From Bacillota bacterium (GTDB taxonomy: Bacteria; Bacillota; Limnochordia; DTU080), in the NCBI GenBank assembly GCA_012840225.1, contig DULU01000045.1, positions 1-50,496 on the forward strand: a stretch of 50,496 bases of DNA. Reading direction: 5' to 3'. Both the position numbers and the translations under genes were made by a program. Under the pieces are notes generated by a model. It was not told where the DNA came from. It ran no database searches and saw only the letters and a program-made list of their open reading frames with translations. Shown here piece after piece: positions 32,305-40,820 of the stretch. The stretch's first letter is position 1. Each line of letters begins with the position of its first letter.

Positions 32305-33585
32305 TTATTGCGCACTTTCCTTAAGCAGGAGGTCGATTTGGCCGGCTATCCCTTCCATGGCCGCCGCCATAGACTTGACGCCATTGTTCACTTCGTTCAG
32401 AGCGCCCTCGAAAATCGGCTGGATCTGCGGCCAGGGCTTGGTGTTTGATATTTGGGAATTCCACAAGTAATTGCCGGCACCGAGCACAACGGACAGATCG
32501 GCGTTGGGCATGAATTCCTGCATCAGATGCACCCATTGATTAAAGTAGCGCCGGTTCATCAGCGGTGATTTGGATTCGTAATTCATCCAGGATATCAGTC
32601 CGTCGCCCAAGGTGAAGAACTTCAGGAACTCCCAGGCGGCCTCCAAATTTTTGGTGGTGGAGGTGATGCCCCAGCTGTTGACGCCGCCTTGCACCGCTAC
32701 CACACTTCCCCACGGCGGCGGCGCCAGACCCATATCAAGGGATTTGGGATCGACGGTCAACATCCATGTACCGGTCTGCCTTACCTCGCTGGCCAGATTA
32801 ACACCGCCAAGGAAGTTCAACCCGCTTCTCTCAGCCGGCTTCGGCGCCGCGCCCTCGGTCATAAATACCGAGATCAATTTGTTATAAGCATTGATAACTT
32901 CCTGTGTCGTTCCCAGGAACTTATCCAGAGTCGGACTGACCCAGTCGACATTGAATGCACCGATCAAAAAGTATGCCGGGACGCCGATGTGTGTGCCCCA
33001 ACGGGTCACCTTGCCGTCGGGATCGACGCGCACCAACTTTTTGCTCATGGCTATCCAATTGTCCCACTGCAGAGCCTGATGTCCATATTCCACCGGCGGA
33101 AAATCCACCCCGGCTTCCTGGAAATGTCCCCGATGATAAAAGAGCAGAGTTACAGCTACGTTATACGGCAATACCCAGACTTCTCCATTTTCGTTGTTCG
33201 GAGCGTACCACAGCACATTTTTGGCAATCAGGGAAATGTCTGCATTATCCCGCTTGATCAAATTGGACAGGGGATATAGCCAGCCGTTATTGGCGGCCGT
33301 GACGGCATGCCCGGAATCGCAGCGGATCAGATCCAGCTGCTGTCCGGTGGTCAGCATGAGCAACACTTTGTCGTTGAATGAACCCCAGTCGCTTATCAAC
33401 ACTTCCACTTCGATACCTGTTTTGGCGGTAAAATCCGCTACCGCTTTCATCGTGCCGTCCTGCGAGCCTGAATTCAAAATCACCAGTTTCTGAGCCTGGG
33501 CTGCCGCACCCAAAGAAACACAGGCAAGCATGAGAACAAATACAATACAGGCAATCTTGCTGCAAAACAACCGAGACACGAACAT
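32305..33585 (-). CDS. Extracellular solute-binding protein, family 1
   Basis: A 426-residue secreted protein. The signal peptide (MFVSRLFCSKIACIVFVLML, ending near AQAQK) contains cysteines, but the LMLAC segment is a poor lipobox. Family landmarks are KLVILNSGSQDGTMKA at the first strand, TGIEVEVLISDWGSF, TGQQLDLIRCDSG near residue 66, and NLEAAWEFLKFFTLGD near residue 305. The start at 33585 is preceded by AAGGA about 7 bases away. An upstream TTG (33615) is less likely. It is convergent with the heparinase-type gene at 28284. Its upstream region contains a ribosome-binding-site-like AAGGAGGTG (33644-33652) with no start codon in range. Confidence 0.87.
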   Translation of the reverse strand: MFVSRLFCSKIACIVFVLMLACVSLGAAAQAQKLVILNSGSQDGTMKAVADFTAKTGIEVEVLISDWGSFNDKVLLMLTTGQQLDLIRCDSGHAVTAANNGWLYPLSNLIKRDNADISLIAKNVLWYAPNNENGEVWVLPYNVAVTLLFYHRGHFQEAGVDFPPVEYGHQALQWDNWIAMSKKLVRVDPDGKVTRWGTHIGVPAYFLIGAFNVDWVSPTLDKFLGTTQEVINAYNKLISVFMTEGAAPKPAERSGLNFLGGVNLASEVRQTGTWMLTVDPKSLDMGLAPPPWGSVVAVQGGVNSWGITSTTKNLEAAWEFLKFFTLGDGLISWMNYESKSPLMNRRYFNQWVHLMQEFMPNADLSVVLGAGNYLWNSQISNTKPWPQIQPIFEGALNEVNNGVKSMAAAMEGIAGQIDLLLKESAQ

Positions 33586-33770
33586 GCTCCTTTCCTTATT
33601 TTCTTTTGTTAACAATTACGTTGTTAGTTTATTTGCCTTACACCTCCTTATCTTCGCAGGGTTACTGCCAATTTCTTATTGTATCTACATTATACACATA
33701 TACATTAAGATCATCTATACACAAAGCACTTTGGGTGGCCCAAAATTCAATCATCACAGCGGCTCCCAAA

Positions 33771-36700
33771 TCAGTTGTCACCATCAAAAGTGATGGTCAC
33801 TCTATGTTCTCCTGGAGCCAAGAGGAGTTTCAGGCTATCCCTCTCCACCTGCCGGTCAAGTAGCTGGTGTGAGGAGATCACATCTTTGATAGCTTTGCCT
33901 TTTCCGGCCGGCAATTTCAACACCACTGCAAAGGGCTCCGATCCGGGAACGGCCGGGCGATGAATGATGCCTCTGATACCTTCCTGGTCGAAGGTTAACT
34001 CGGCGCCGATGGCTGTTGAGGCGGATAGTTCTATCCCATAGGCTGAGCGCCAGAAGCTGCCTTCAGCCATAAATAGGCCATAAGTGCCGTTGCCGTCAGC
34101 TTCACCGCTCTCTCTCCAGGCGGCGGCTGCGGCATCCGATTGAGCTTGACCAAATTCCAGCACACCAGAGGCCTCGCCCCGGCGGAATAAGACCAATGCC
34201 GACTGAGGGGCGGCTCCGCCGGTATCGGTCCCACCTATCTCCAGATATACTCCTTCCCCTCCTCCTGCCGCCACTTTTCTCGCTTGCACCTGCAGTTTTT
34301 GCCCTGCATGTTCCTCCTTGTCTTGCCCCTCTCCCCTTTCTTTGTTAGTAGGAACCAACACGGCCAGGAAGGTGCCTTCCGGCTTGGCTTCTTCGGTAGT
34401 CGCCGTCAAGTGCCATTGCACCGGTTTATCCATCGGTTCGTCCAAGGGAACGGCAAACTGATTGGTCAGGTTATAGGACAGGGAGCTACTCGCCCAAAGA
34501 TAAGCGTCCAGGCAGGCTTGGGTGGCCTCCAGACGGATATGCCCCCGGTGGCCTTCACTCTCGTCTTCCTCGTGCCGAACCTTCATCGGATGATAAGCAT
34601 GTAGCAGCCAGCTGAAAGTACTGTCCTTGGGGGCTTTGAGGTCGTCGTATATCACGAACACATCCGGACGGATATAAACGACGTGCCGCAGGTACCGCTC
34701 CAACAGCGACGAGCCGTAGGCCGCCTGGGCGTCGCCGGCGGTGTATGCAAAACTTTCTCCGTTTATGAAACCGGTGATTCGTCCCTTGGCGGCCATCGAT
34801 TGGACTTGCTGACCTTGGCCGTTAACCAGTATACCGTTGTGAGCTTGGGTGGTTTTTGTCCATTTCATATGGTGCTCGCTGCCATACCAGGGACGATATC
34901 CGGAGGAGATGGCCAGCGGCTCCCCATATGCCTCCAAGGTGAAAGTGTTTTGATCGGCCAGGCTGTGGCTAAAGGAGCCATAGGGACTGCTTTTGAACAT
35001 AAACTGAAGGCGCTCGTTCTCCGGGGCTAAATAGTCCCTGTGAAAGACCACCCAACCAATATCGGAAAAATGGGCGGCGGTGGGAGCATTCTCAGGCGGC
35101 GAGCCGGTTACCCGCCCATATAAACTGGCCCGGATATAACCGCCCACCCCCATATCAAGAGTGATTCCCAGTTTATCCGCATACCATTGATATTGCTCAT
35201 TTCGGTAAACGGCGGCCAGATGCGACATGGCCGAACTGGAACTTGATGTGGGACCGGTATCGGCAAAATCGCCGAAAGGACCGATTTTGCTGTAAGGAGG
35301 ATGGGTCAGGAGCTTAAAGGTACCGGTGTTTTGAAAGAAAGGCTTTTGGTAGAGGTCCAGGCCGGTCACCACTTTTAAGGCATCCAAAAACCAGAGCACC
35401 CGGCTCATAGTAGTATTCCAATAGGCGTGACCTTCGGACCAACCCCCGGAGTCACCGCCCCATGGCGGGTATACGGCAAAGAAGATCTGCACCAGGTAGT
35501 CAAACCATTCCTCCGCCTCCGGAATTTCCCCGAGAAAAGCAATAGCAGCCTCTCCCAGGAGGGGTAAACCACCTGTAGCATGGCTGGCATAGGGTTTGCT
35601 TTCATAGGGCAGATTGCGCAAAATCTGGTAGGCTTCCCGACCTCTGATCTGCATCACCCGGCATATAAACTCCCTATCCTGCGGGGTTAGAGCATCATAA
35701 GCCCAGGTGTAGGCCCTGGCCATTTTTTGCAGGATGGGACGGGAGACGTCGCTGTTGATTTTAGCACTGGTAGAACCTTCAGGATCCCAGGAGGCAATAT
35801 GCAGGATCCAGCGGCGGGCCGCCTCTCCATATCTGTCCTCTTTAGTGATCAGGTAGGCGAAAGAGAGCAATTCCATGGTGTTGATGCCGTTTTCCGCAAT
35901 TTGGTTGGCTTGCCGCCATAAATTGATATCCAATACCCCATAGGGTCGGCAGTTGGGCGGTTCAGGGGGTAAAGGATCAAAGGTAGCCATAATCGCCCGG
36001 GTGTTTATATTACGCCATAATATCCTGCGCAAAGTGTCTATGTCACGAGCAGCCTGCCATTCCGGCAACGTTTGTTCGGTTACAAAAAGGCGGGGATGGG
36101 ACCGAGGAATCTGGCGGCGCACATCAGCTAAATCCGGCAGGGGCATCTGCACGGCTTGAGAACTTATTTTAAAACTTCTGACCTGGGTGGGCGCCGTAAG
36201 GCGCCCGTTTTTGTCAACACCGTATACTCGCCAATACCAGGTCTCATCGGTCTCTAATGTCGCTGCAGGAGTATAAATGCTTAATTTGATACCCTCAATA
36301 CGAGTGGTAGCTGCAGGGGGAAAAGAGGGATGAGAAGAGTATTCCAAAATGTAGCTGGACACCCCGGCGACAGGTACCCAGATAAACGAGGGCGGATTGG
36401 TCGTGACTATACTGTTTGCCGCAGGTCGATAATCCAGAGTATCTTCGGCCACTTGAAACTCCATTGCTGCGGCGATTCCTCCCACCTCCCTGTCTCCTCT
36501 GCCGCCGCCGGCTCCAGCCTCTTGCATCCAGGCGACAAGATCGGCAGTATTGATCAACGACGCCTCGTCAAACCGCACTACTCCGACATTGGCAGGCTGG
36601 CTGTATAAGATGATTGATACGGAAACAGTTTCTGGCGGAGCTTTAAAGGTCACCGTGATCTTTTCCCATTCATTTGTACGGGTAGAGGTGACATGTCTAG

Positions 36701-37160
36701 CCTGAATGCGCTTGCTATCTTTGTTCCAATAGTCCAGGTATAACTGGGCCTTGCTTCCTGCTTGGCAAAATACGTACACAGAGGCCGTATACTCCTCGCC
36801 GGGAGAGGCCGGCAGGGGTACACTGCGCAAGCCTACAGATGTGGCATCGGACATATCGCGAAATAGCAGGGCATTCCGGCCGGTGTAAGCCACCCCGCCG
36901 GCATCTCCGGCCCCCTCCACAAAGATCTGCTCACCCAGTTTCCCGCTGAAAACTACCCAGCCGGGGGGCAGTGCCGTCGCGGAAGGGGCTTCTTCAAAGC
37001 TATGGTTGGTGAGCAGGTTAAGATGAGAGACGGGATCGGCAGTCGATGCCCATACAAATTGAGGTCGGCCCGGAAGATGGAACATAAGACCGCCGATGAG
37101 TTGAAGTAACAGGATTACACCCAATGCCCACCGGAAAGCCCACTGTTTATGACTGCTCAT
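33771..37160 (-). CDS. Secreted heparinase II/III-family (DUF4962-type) lyase with N-terminal binding domain
   Basis: A 1129-residue exported protein. A signal/anchor (about 8-35) precedes a beta-sandwich that looks like a CBM4/9 or CBM-like domain (LLTNHSFEEAPSATALPPGW to VVRFDEASLI, about 45-205). Next is a fibronectin-like domain (PPSFIWVPVAGVSSYILEYS). A helical (alpha/alpha) toroid follows (about 330-690, LLSFAYLITKEDRYGEAARR), then the beta domain with SPYGSFSHSLADQNTF and WTKTTQAHNGILVNGQGQ. These patterns match heparinase-II-type lyases, in which His and Tyr perform the elimination. The start at 37160 has GGAGAGG about 9 bases upstream. The gene follows the solute-binding protein at 38524 by 53 bp, same strand: one operon. 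Confidence 0.85.
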   Translation of the reverse strand: MSSHKQWAFRWALGVILLLQLIGGLMFHLPGRPQFVWASTADPVSHLNLLTNHSFEEAPSATALPPGWVVFSGKLGEQIFVEGAGDAGGVAYTGRNALLFRDMSDATSVGLRSVPLPASPGEEYTASVYVFCQAGSKAQLYLDYWNKDSKRIQARHVTSTRTNEWEKITVTFKAPPETVSVSIILYSQPANVGVVRFDEASLINTADLVAWMQEAGAGGGRGDREVGGIAAAMEFQVAEDTLDYRPAANSIVTTNPPSFIWVPVAGVSSYILEYSSHPSFPPAATTRIEGIKLSIYTPAATLETDETWYWRVYGVDKNGRLTAPTQVRSFKISSQAVQMPLPDLADVRRQIPRSHPRLFVTEQTLPEWQAARDIDTLRRILWRNINTRAIMATFDPLPPEPPNCRPYGVLDINLWRQANQIAENGINTMELLSFAYLITKEDRYGEAARRWILHIASWDPEGSTSAKINSDVSRPILQKMARAYTWAYDALTPQDREFICRVMQIRGREAYQILRNLPYESKPYASHATGGLPLLGEAAIAFLGEIPEAEEWFDYLVQIFFAVYPPWGGDSGGWSEGHAYWNTTMSRVLWFLDALKVVTGLDLYQKPFFQNTGTFKLLTHPPYSKIGPFGDFADTGPTSSSSSAMSHLAAVYRNEQYQWYADKLGITLDMGVGGYIRASLYGRVTGSPPENAPTAAHFSDIGWVVFHRDYLAPENERLQFMFKSSPYGSFSHSLADQNTFTLEAYGEPLAISSGYRPWYGSEHHMKWTKTTQAHNGILVNGQGQQVQSMAAKGRITGFINGESFAYTAGDAQAAYGSSLLERYLRHVVYIRPDVFVIYDDLKAPKDSTFSWLLHAYHPMKVRHEEDESEGHRGHIRLEATQACLDAYLWASSSLSYNLTNQFAVPLDEPMDKPVQWHLTATTEEAKPEGTFLAVLVPTNKERGEGQDKEEHAGQKLQVQARKVAAGGGEGVYLEIGGTDTGGAAPQSALVLFRRGEASGVLEFGQAQSDAAAAAWRESGEADGNGTYGLFMAEGSFWRSAYGIELSASTAIGAELTFDQEGIRGIIHRPAVPGSEPFAVVLKLPAGKGKAIKDVISSHQLLDRQVERDSLKLLLAPGEHRVTITFDGDN

Positions 37161-37213
37161 ATATGAAAACCTCTCCTCTCTCGCTTTAAAACAGTGCAGG
37201 AACAAACCCGTGT

Positions 37214-38524
37214 CTATTGCTGCTCACGAATCAGAGCATTCAGCTTCTCTTCCATTTGCATAAGGGCCGCTTGAGCCGGCCGACTTCCCTGAAAGACCGG
37301 CTTTATGTCCTCGTTAAACGTACGGGTGATGACATCGGAATAAAGATGATAGGGATAGCTCTGACCATGCTCCAGGGAGAAGATGAACCCGTAGAGGAAG
37401 TCTCGCATCCAAGCATCAGGCAGTTGATGAATGGCCACATCCCGGCGAATGGGTACCCGTCCGCGCTCGGCTACATACCACTGGCTTTTGGCGGTCGTCA
37501 GCCATTTCAAAAATTCCCACGCCGCTTCTTTATTGCGCACCGAAGTCGTCATGGCAAAGCTGGTTACATAAGCAACCTCGCTCCTTTCCCGGTAGAAACC
37601 GCCGGCCGTCACCCGTACCGGGGTCTTGTTGGCCGCAATAGCCAAGGCCTGCGTGCTGCCGAGGCGAGCTGAAGCAATTTTACCTTGATTAAACTGGGTA
37701 ATTGAGGCACCGAGCGGCGGATGCACTTTGTAAACATGAATCAACTCCAAAAACCAGTTCATGGCCTCGTTCATCTCGGGAGTATTGAGGCGAATCAGCA
37801 TCCTTTCATCATAAAGCCGACCTCCTGCCTGGAACAGCAAAGGCAAGACGCTATCAAAGGTAAAGCCCTGGAAATAGCCCCATATATCGACGACACCGTC
37901 GCCGGAATTATCATATGTAGTCTTCCGGGCAATATCCCTGATCTGATCCCAGGAGATCCAACTGCCGGCTGCCGGTGCATGCACGCCGCGTTGCATTAAT
38001 ATATCCGCATTGTAAGCATAGGCATATGTATTGACAAAAGCCGGCACCCCGAAGACTATCCTCTGATAGGTGACCGCATCCAGCATACCCGGCAACCAAT
38101 TGGTGGTGGCGAATCCGCTATCGGCATTCATGAACGGCCGGAGATCCAGGAGAATACCGGCATTTACCAGAGGCGCCACCTGCTCGGGCGGCACTTGGAG
38201 AATATCGGGCAAATCTCCTGTGGCGGCCAATAGAGTCAGATGAGCGGCATAATCACTATGTGCGGCAATCCGGAAGACATCCAGTTCGATATGGGGTAAA
38301 GCTTCTTTCATGGCATTCATTTGCGGATCATACTGAGCCCAGCTATCCGGAGTCAACCAGGTACCGACCGTTAAGGTTGTCTTTCCATAAACAGGCACCG
38401 TCGATGCCGAGAGAAGGAAAATCAAAATGAGGCAACTGATAAGTCCTGTGTTTCTTGCCGGCCGATACTTATTCCCGCTCATTGTTCTGCTCAACCCGGT
38501 TCTTGATCTGCTGTCAATAATCAT
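37214..38524 (-). CDS. Extracellular solute-binding protein, family 1
   Basis: A 436-residue secreted protein with a longer N-terminal region before the hydrophobic core (signal peptide about residues 1-47, ending PVYG-KTT) and no lipobox. Family features are TLTVGTWLTPDSWAQYD at the first strand, the GDLPDILQVPPEQV segment near residue 105, and NKEAAWEFLKWLTTAKSQWY near residue 332. DNSGDGVVDIWGYFQG carries the calcium-like loop. The start has AAGGGAG 7 bases before the ATG. The binding protein is translated first, and the DUF4962-type lyase gene follows 53 bp later in the same operon. This suggests that it binds the lyase's oligosaccharide products. Confidence 0.88.
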   Translation of the reverse strand: MIIDSRSRTGLSRTMSGNKYRPARNTGLISCLILIFLLSASTVPVYGKTTLTVGTWLTPDSWAQYDPQMNAMKEALPHIELDVFRIAAHSDYAAHLTLLAATGDLPDILQVPPEQVAPLVNAGILLDLRPFMNADSGFATTNWLPGMLDAVTYQRIVFGVPAFVNTYAYAYNADILMQRGVHAPAAGSWISWDQIRDIARKTTYDNSGDGVVDIWGYFQGFTFDSVLPLLFQAGGRLYDERMLIRLNTPEMNEAMNWFLELIHVYKVHPPLGASITQFNQGKIASARLGSTQALAIAANKTPVRVTAGGFYRERSEVAYVTSFAMTTSVRNKEAAWEFLKWLTTAKSQWYVAERGRVPIRRDVAIHQLPDAWMRDFLYGFIFSLEHGQSYPYHLYSDVITRTFNEDIKPVFQGSRPAQAALMQMEEKLNALIREQQ

Positions 38525-38606
38525 AAACCATCTCCCTTTCTGTTAACTGTCCTCAAATAAAGGAGCATAGAGCTCAACACGTTGTAGCAGGTTTGGAAAT
38601 TACCCA

Positions 38607-38645
38607 TCAATGTATCTGTAATTTATAAATAAATATGTATGGCAT
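38607..38645 (-). CDS. Possible 12-codon leader peptide
   Basis: On the minus strand an AGAGGAGGTG ribosome binding site precedes ATG at 38645 and an open frame of 12 codons ending TGA at 38607. It lies about 80 bases before the solute-binding protein start at 38524. It could be a regulatory uORF or chance. Confidence 0.28.
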   Translation of the reverse strand: MPYIFIYKLQIH

Positions 38646-38761
38646 AAACACCTCCTCTTTCTCTCTTTAAAAATAGCATGGACGATTAAGGACGGTAAAG
38701 TGTTTCTGCATAACTTGTACAATGTTATGTCTTTAGCGCGGAACGGTCTGGATGGTTACAT

Positions 38762-38789
38762 TTGCTCCGCCGCCTCCACAGTGTATAAT
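38762..38789 (+). promoter_or_regulatory. Probable sigma-A promoter of the ABC-F gene
   Basis: TTGCTC (38762-38767), 16 bases, then a perfect TATAAT (38784-38789). Transcription would begin about 75 bases before the ATG at 38871, leaving room for a leader. Confidence 0.55.
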
Positions 38790-38837
38790 TAAGTAGATTA
38801 TGCTGATGAATGGCGGTGCCGGGCATCCGGGAAACAC

Positions 38838-38856
38838 TACCAGCGACCGGCTGGTG
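38838..38856 (+). promoter_or_regulatory. Leader hairpin just upstream of the ABC-F ribosome binding site
   Basis: ACCAGC and GCTGGT form a small hairpin that ends at the GAGAAGG ribosome binding site. It could affect translation. Many ABC-F genes are controlled by attenuation, but no leader peptide is obvious here. Confidence 0.3.
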
Positions 38857-38870
38857 AGAAGGATACGGAT

Positions 38871-40778
38871 ATGAGTTTGATTATTGTTCACGATATTTGG
38901 AAAAGTTTTGGAGCTCACGAGGTGCTGAAGGGCGTCTCTTTCACCGTCTCGCCGGGGGAGCGGGTCGCTCTCCTGGGAATGAACGGCAGCGGCAAAACCA
39001 CTTTATTGCACATCATCATGGGAAAGGAACCGGCGGACAAAGGTACGGTGCAGATGGCCAAGCGGGCCCGGGTAGCCTATCTGAGCCAGCATATGGAAGA
39101 GATCGGCAATCTGGACGCCTTCTCCGAAACCGCCCAGGGTTTGGCCGATCTGCTGCGCATGGAGAAAAGGCTGGAGGAGCTGACTCTGGCTTTGACCGAG
39201 CGCGGGGATGATCCGGAACTCCTCAGGCAATATGGCAACCTGGCAGCCGAATTTGAGCGGCGGGACGGTTATACCTGGCAGCAGCGGGTGAGGGCCATCC
39301 TCCTCGGTCTCGGCTTACGCCAGGATGCCCTGCACCGCCCGGCCGAATTGCTGAGCGGCGGCGAAAAAATGCGGGTGGCGCTGGCTCGCCTCCTCCTGCA
39401 GGAGCCCGACATCCTTCTCCTCGACGAGCCGACCAACCACCTCGACCTGCCGGCCATCGAGTGGCTGGAAGGCTACCTGCGCTCCTCCAAGGGCGCCTGC
39501 CTGGTGGTCTCCCACGACCGGTTCTTTCTGGATGCCGTGGCCCAGCGCGTGCTTGAACTGGACAACGGCGTGGTGAAGGCCTATCCGGGCAACTTCAGCC
39601 ACTATAGCCGGCTGAAGAAGGAGCGGGTGGAAGAGAGTATACGCAGTGCCAAGCGGCTCGAAAGCAAAATCAAGAAAGAAGAAGAAGTGGTGGCCCGGCT
39701 GAAAAGCATGCGCCGTTTTGATACCGCCAACAGCCGCATCAAAGCCCTGGAGCGCCTGGAAGAAGCTTATCAGCCTCCCGAGCAACTGGAGCAGACCATC
39801 AATATCTCCTTCACCCAGCCGGAGTGGGTGAGCAAAATTATCGCCGAGGCGAATGACCTGGTCAAAGAGTTTGACGGCCGGAGGGTGCTCGACGGCATTT
39901 CCTTTATCATTTTCGGCGGAGAACATATCGGCATCATCGGCCCCAACGGCGACGGGAAGACCACTCTTTTGCGCCTCCTTTTGGGCGAAGAGAAGCCTAC
40001 CGGCGGCTCCATCCGCCTGGGAAGCTGGGTGCGCTTCGCCTACCTGGGGCAGGAAATAGCTTTCGCCGATCCCACGCGGAGCGTGCTGGAGGAGTTGCTA
40101 TATGCCGTTCCCTCCCTCAAAGAGGGGGAGGCTCGGCGCCTTTTGGCCGGCTTTCTCTTCAAAGGTGACAAGGTATTCCAGCAAATCGGCTCGCTGAGCG
40201 GCGGTGAGCAGACGAGGCTCAAGCTCTTGTGTTTGATCCAGTCCCAGCCGCATTGTCTGATTCTGGACGAGCCCACCAACCACCTTGATGTCCAGAGCCG
40301 GGAGTGCCTGGAAGAAGCCTTGGGCACCTTCCGCGGTACCGTCATCGCCGTCTCGCACGACCGCTTCTTTCTGAACCGGGTGGCCACCCGCATCCTGGAA
40401 CTGAAGAACGGCAAGATAAAAAGCTATGAAGGGAATTATAACTCCTACCTCAAGGCCTTGGCCCTGGGAGCGATGGCGGGGGCGGGAGCGGATGCGGGAG
40501 GGAGCGGAAAAGCCGCCATGCGCCACACCACCACCACAGGCAAGCAGGTTTCCCGGTCCGGAAAAAGTTTTGCCGCTCAGGTGAGACAGCGGCAGAAAGA
40601 ACGGCCGGTGGACCTGGAAAAGCGGATTATGGAAGTGGAAGAGCGCATCGCCGAGCTGGAAGCGGCTTTCCAGAACCCGGACTACTACCGCAGTCGCGAT
40701 TCTCACCAGGGGCTGCAGGAGCATCAAAGGCTCGTCGAAGAACTGGCAGTGTTGTATGAAGCGTTAAGCGAGGCTTGA
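38871..40778 (+). CDS. ABC-F family ATPase (ribosome-associated)
   Basis: A 635-residue soluble protein with two ABC cassettes in one chain and no membrane segment. The first has GMNGSGKTTLLHIIMG (about residue 36), LSGGEKMRVALARLLL and DEPTNHLDLPAIEWLEGYLR. An arginine/lysine-rich linker of coiled-coil type follows (about 245-310). The second cassette has GPNGDGKTTLLRLLLG, LSGGEQTRLKLL and DEPTNHLDVQSRE. A basic extension (about 535-635) ends in a predicted coiled coil. ABC-F proteins bind the ribosomal E site; members of this size fall among Uup-like translation factors and the target-protection group. Antibiotic resistance cannot be deduced. Confidence 0.93.
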   Translation: MSLIIVHDIWKSFGAHEVLKGVSFTVSPGERVALLGMNGSGKTTLLHIIMGKEPADKGTVQMAKRARVAYLSQHMEEIGNLDAFSETAQGLADLLRMEKRLEELTLALTERGDDPELLRQYGNLAAEFERRDGYTWQQRVRAILLGLGLRQDALHRPAELLSGGEKMRVALARLLLQEPDILLLDEPTNHLDLPAIEWLEGYLRSSKGACLVVSHDRFFLDAVAQRVLELDNGVVKAYPGNFSHYSRLKKERVEESIRSAKRLESKIKKEEEVVARLKSMRRFDTANSRIKALERLEEAYQPPEQLEQTINISFTQPEWVSKIIAEANDLVKEFDGRRVLDGISFIIFGGEHIGIIGPNGDGKTTLLRLLLGEEKPTGGSIRLGSWVRFAYLGQEIAFADPTRSVLEELLYAVPSLKEGEARRLLAGFLFKGDKVFQQIGSLSGGEQTRLKLLCLIQSQPHCLILDEPTNHLDVQSRECLEEALGTFRGTVIAVSHDRFFLNRVATRILELKNGKIKSYEGNYNSYLKALALGAMAGAGADAGGSGKAAMRHTTTTGKQVSRSGKSFAAQVRQRQKERPVDLEKRIMEVEERIAELEAAFQNPDYYRSRDSHQGLQEHQRLVEELAVLYEALSEA

Positions 40779-40820
40779 TCCAGCCGGATCCAGCTTGATC
40801 CGGCCTGATCTAGCTCGATC
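40777..40820. repeat. Five GATC-centred units at exact 10-bp spacing
   Basis: GATC occurs at 40777, 40787, 40797, 40807 and 40817, each within a 10-bp unit of the type NNGATCYNGC. The array overlaps the stop codons of the ABC-F and ClC genes, which converge here. An inner hairpin (GCCGGATC with GATCCGGC) lies at 40783-40804. Confidence 0.8.
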
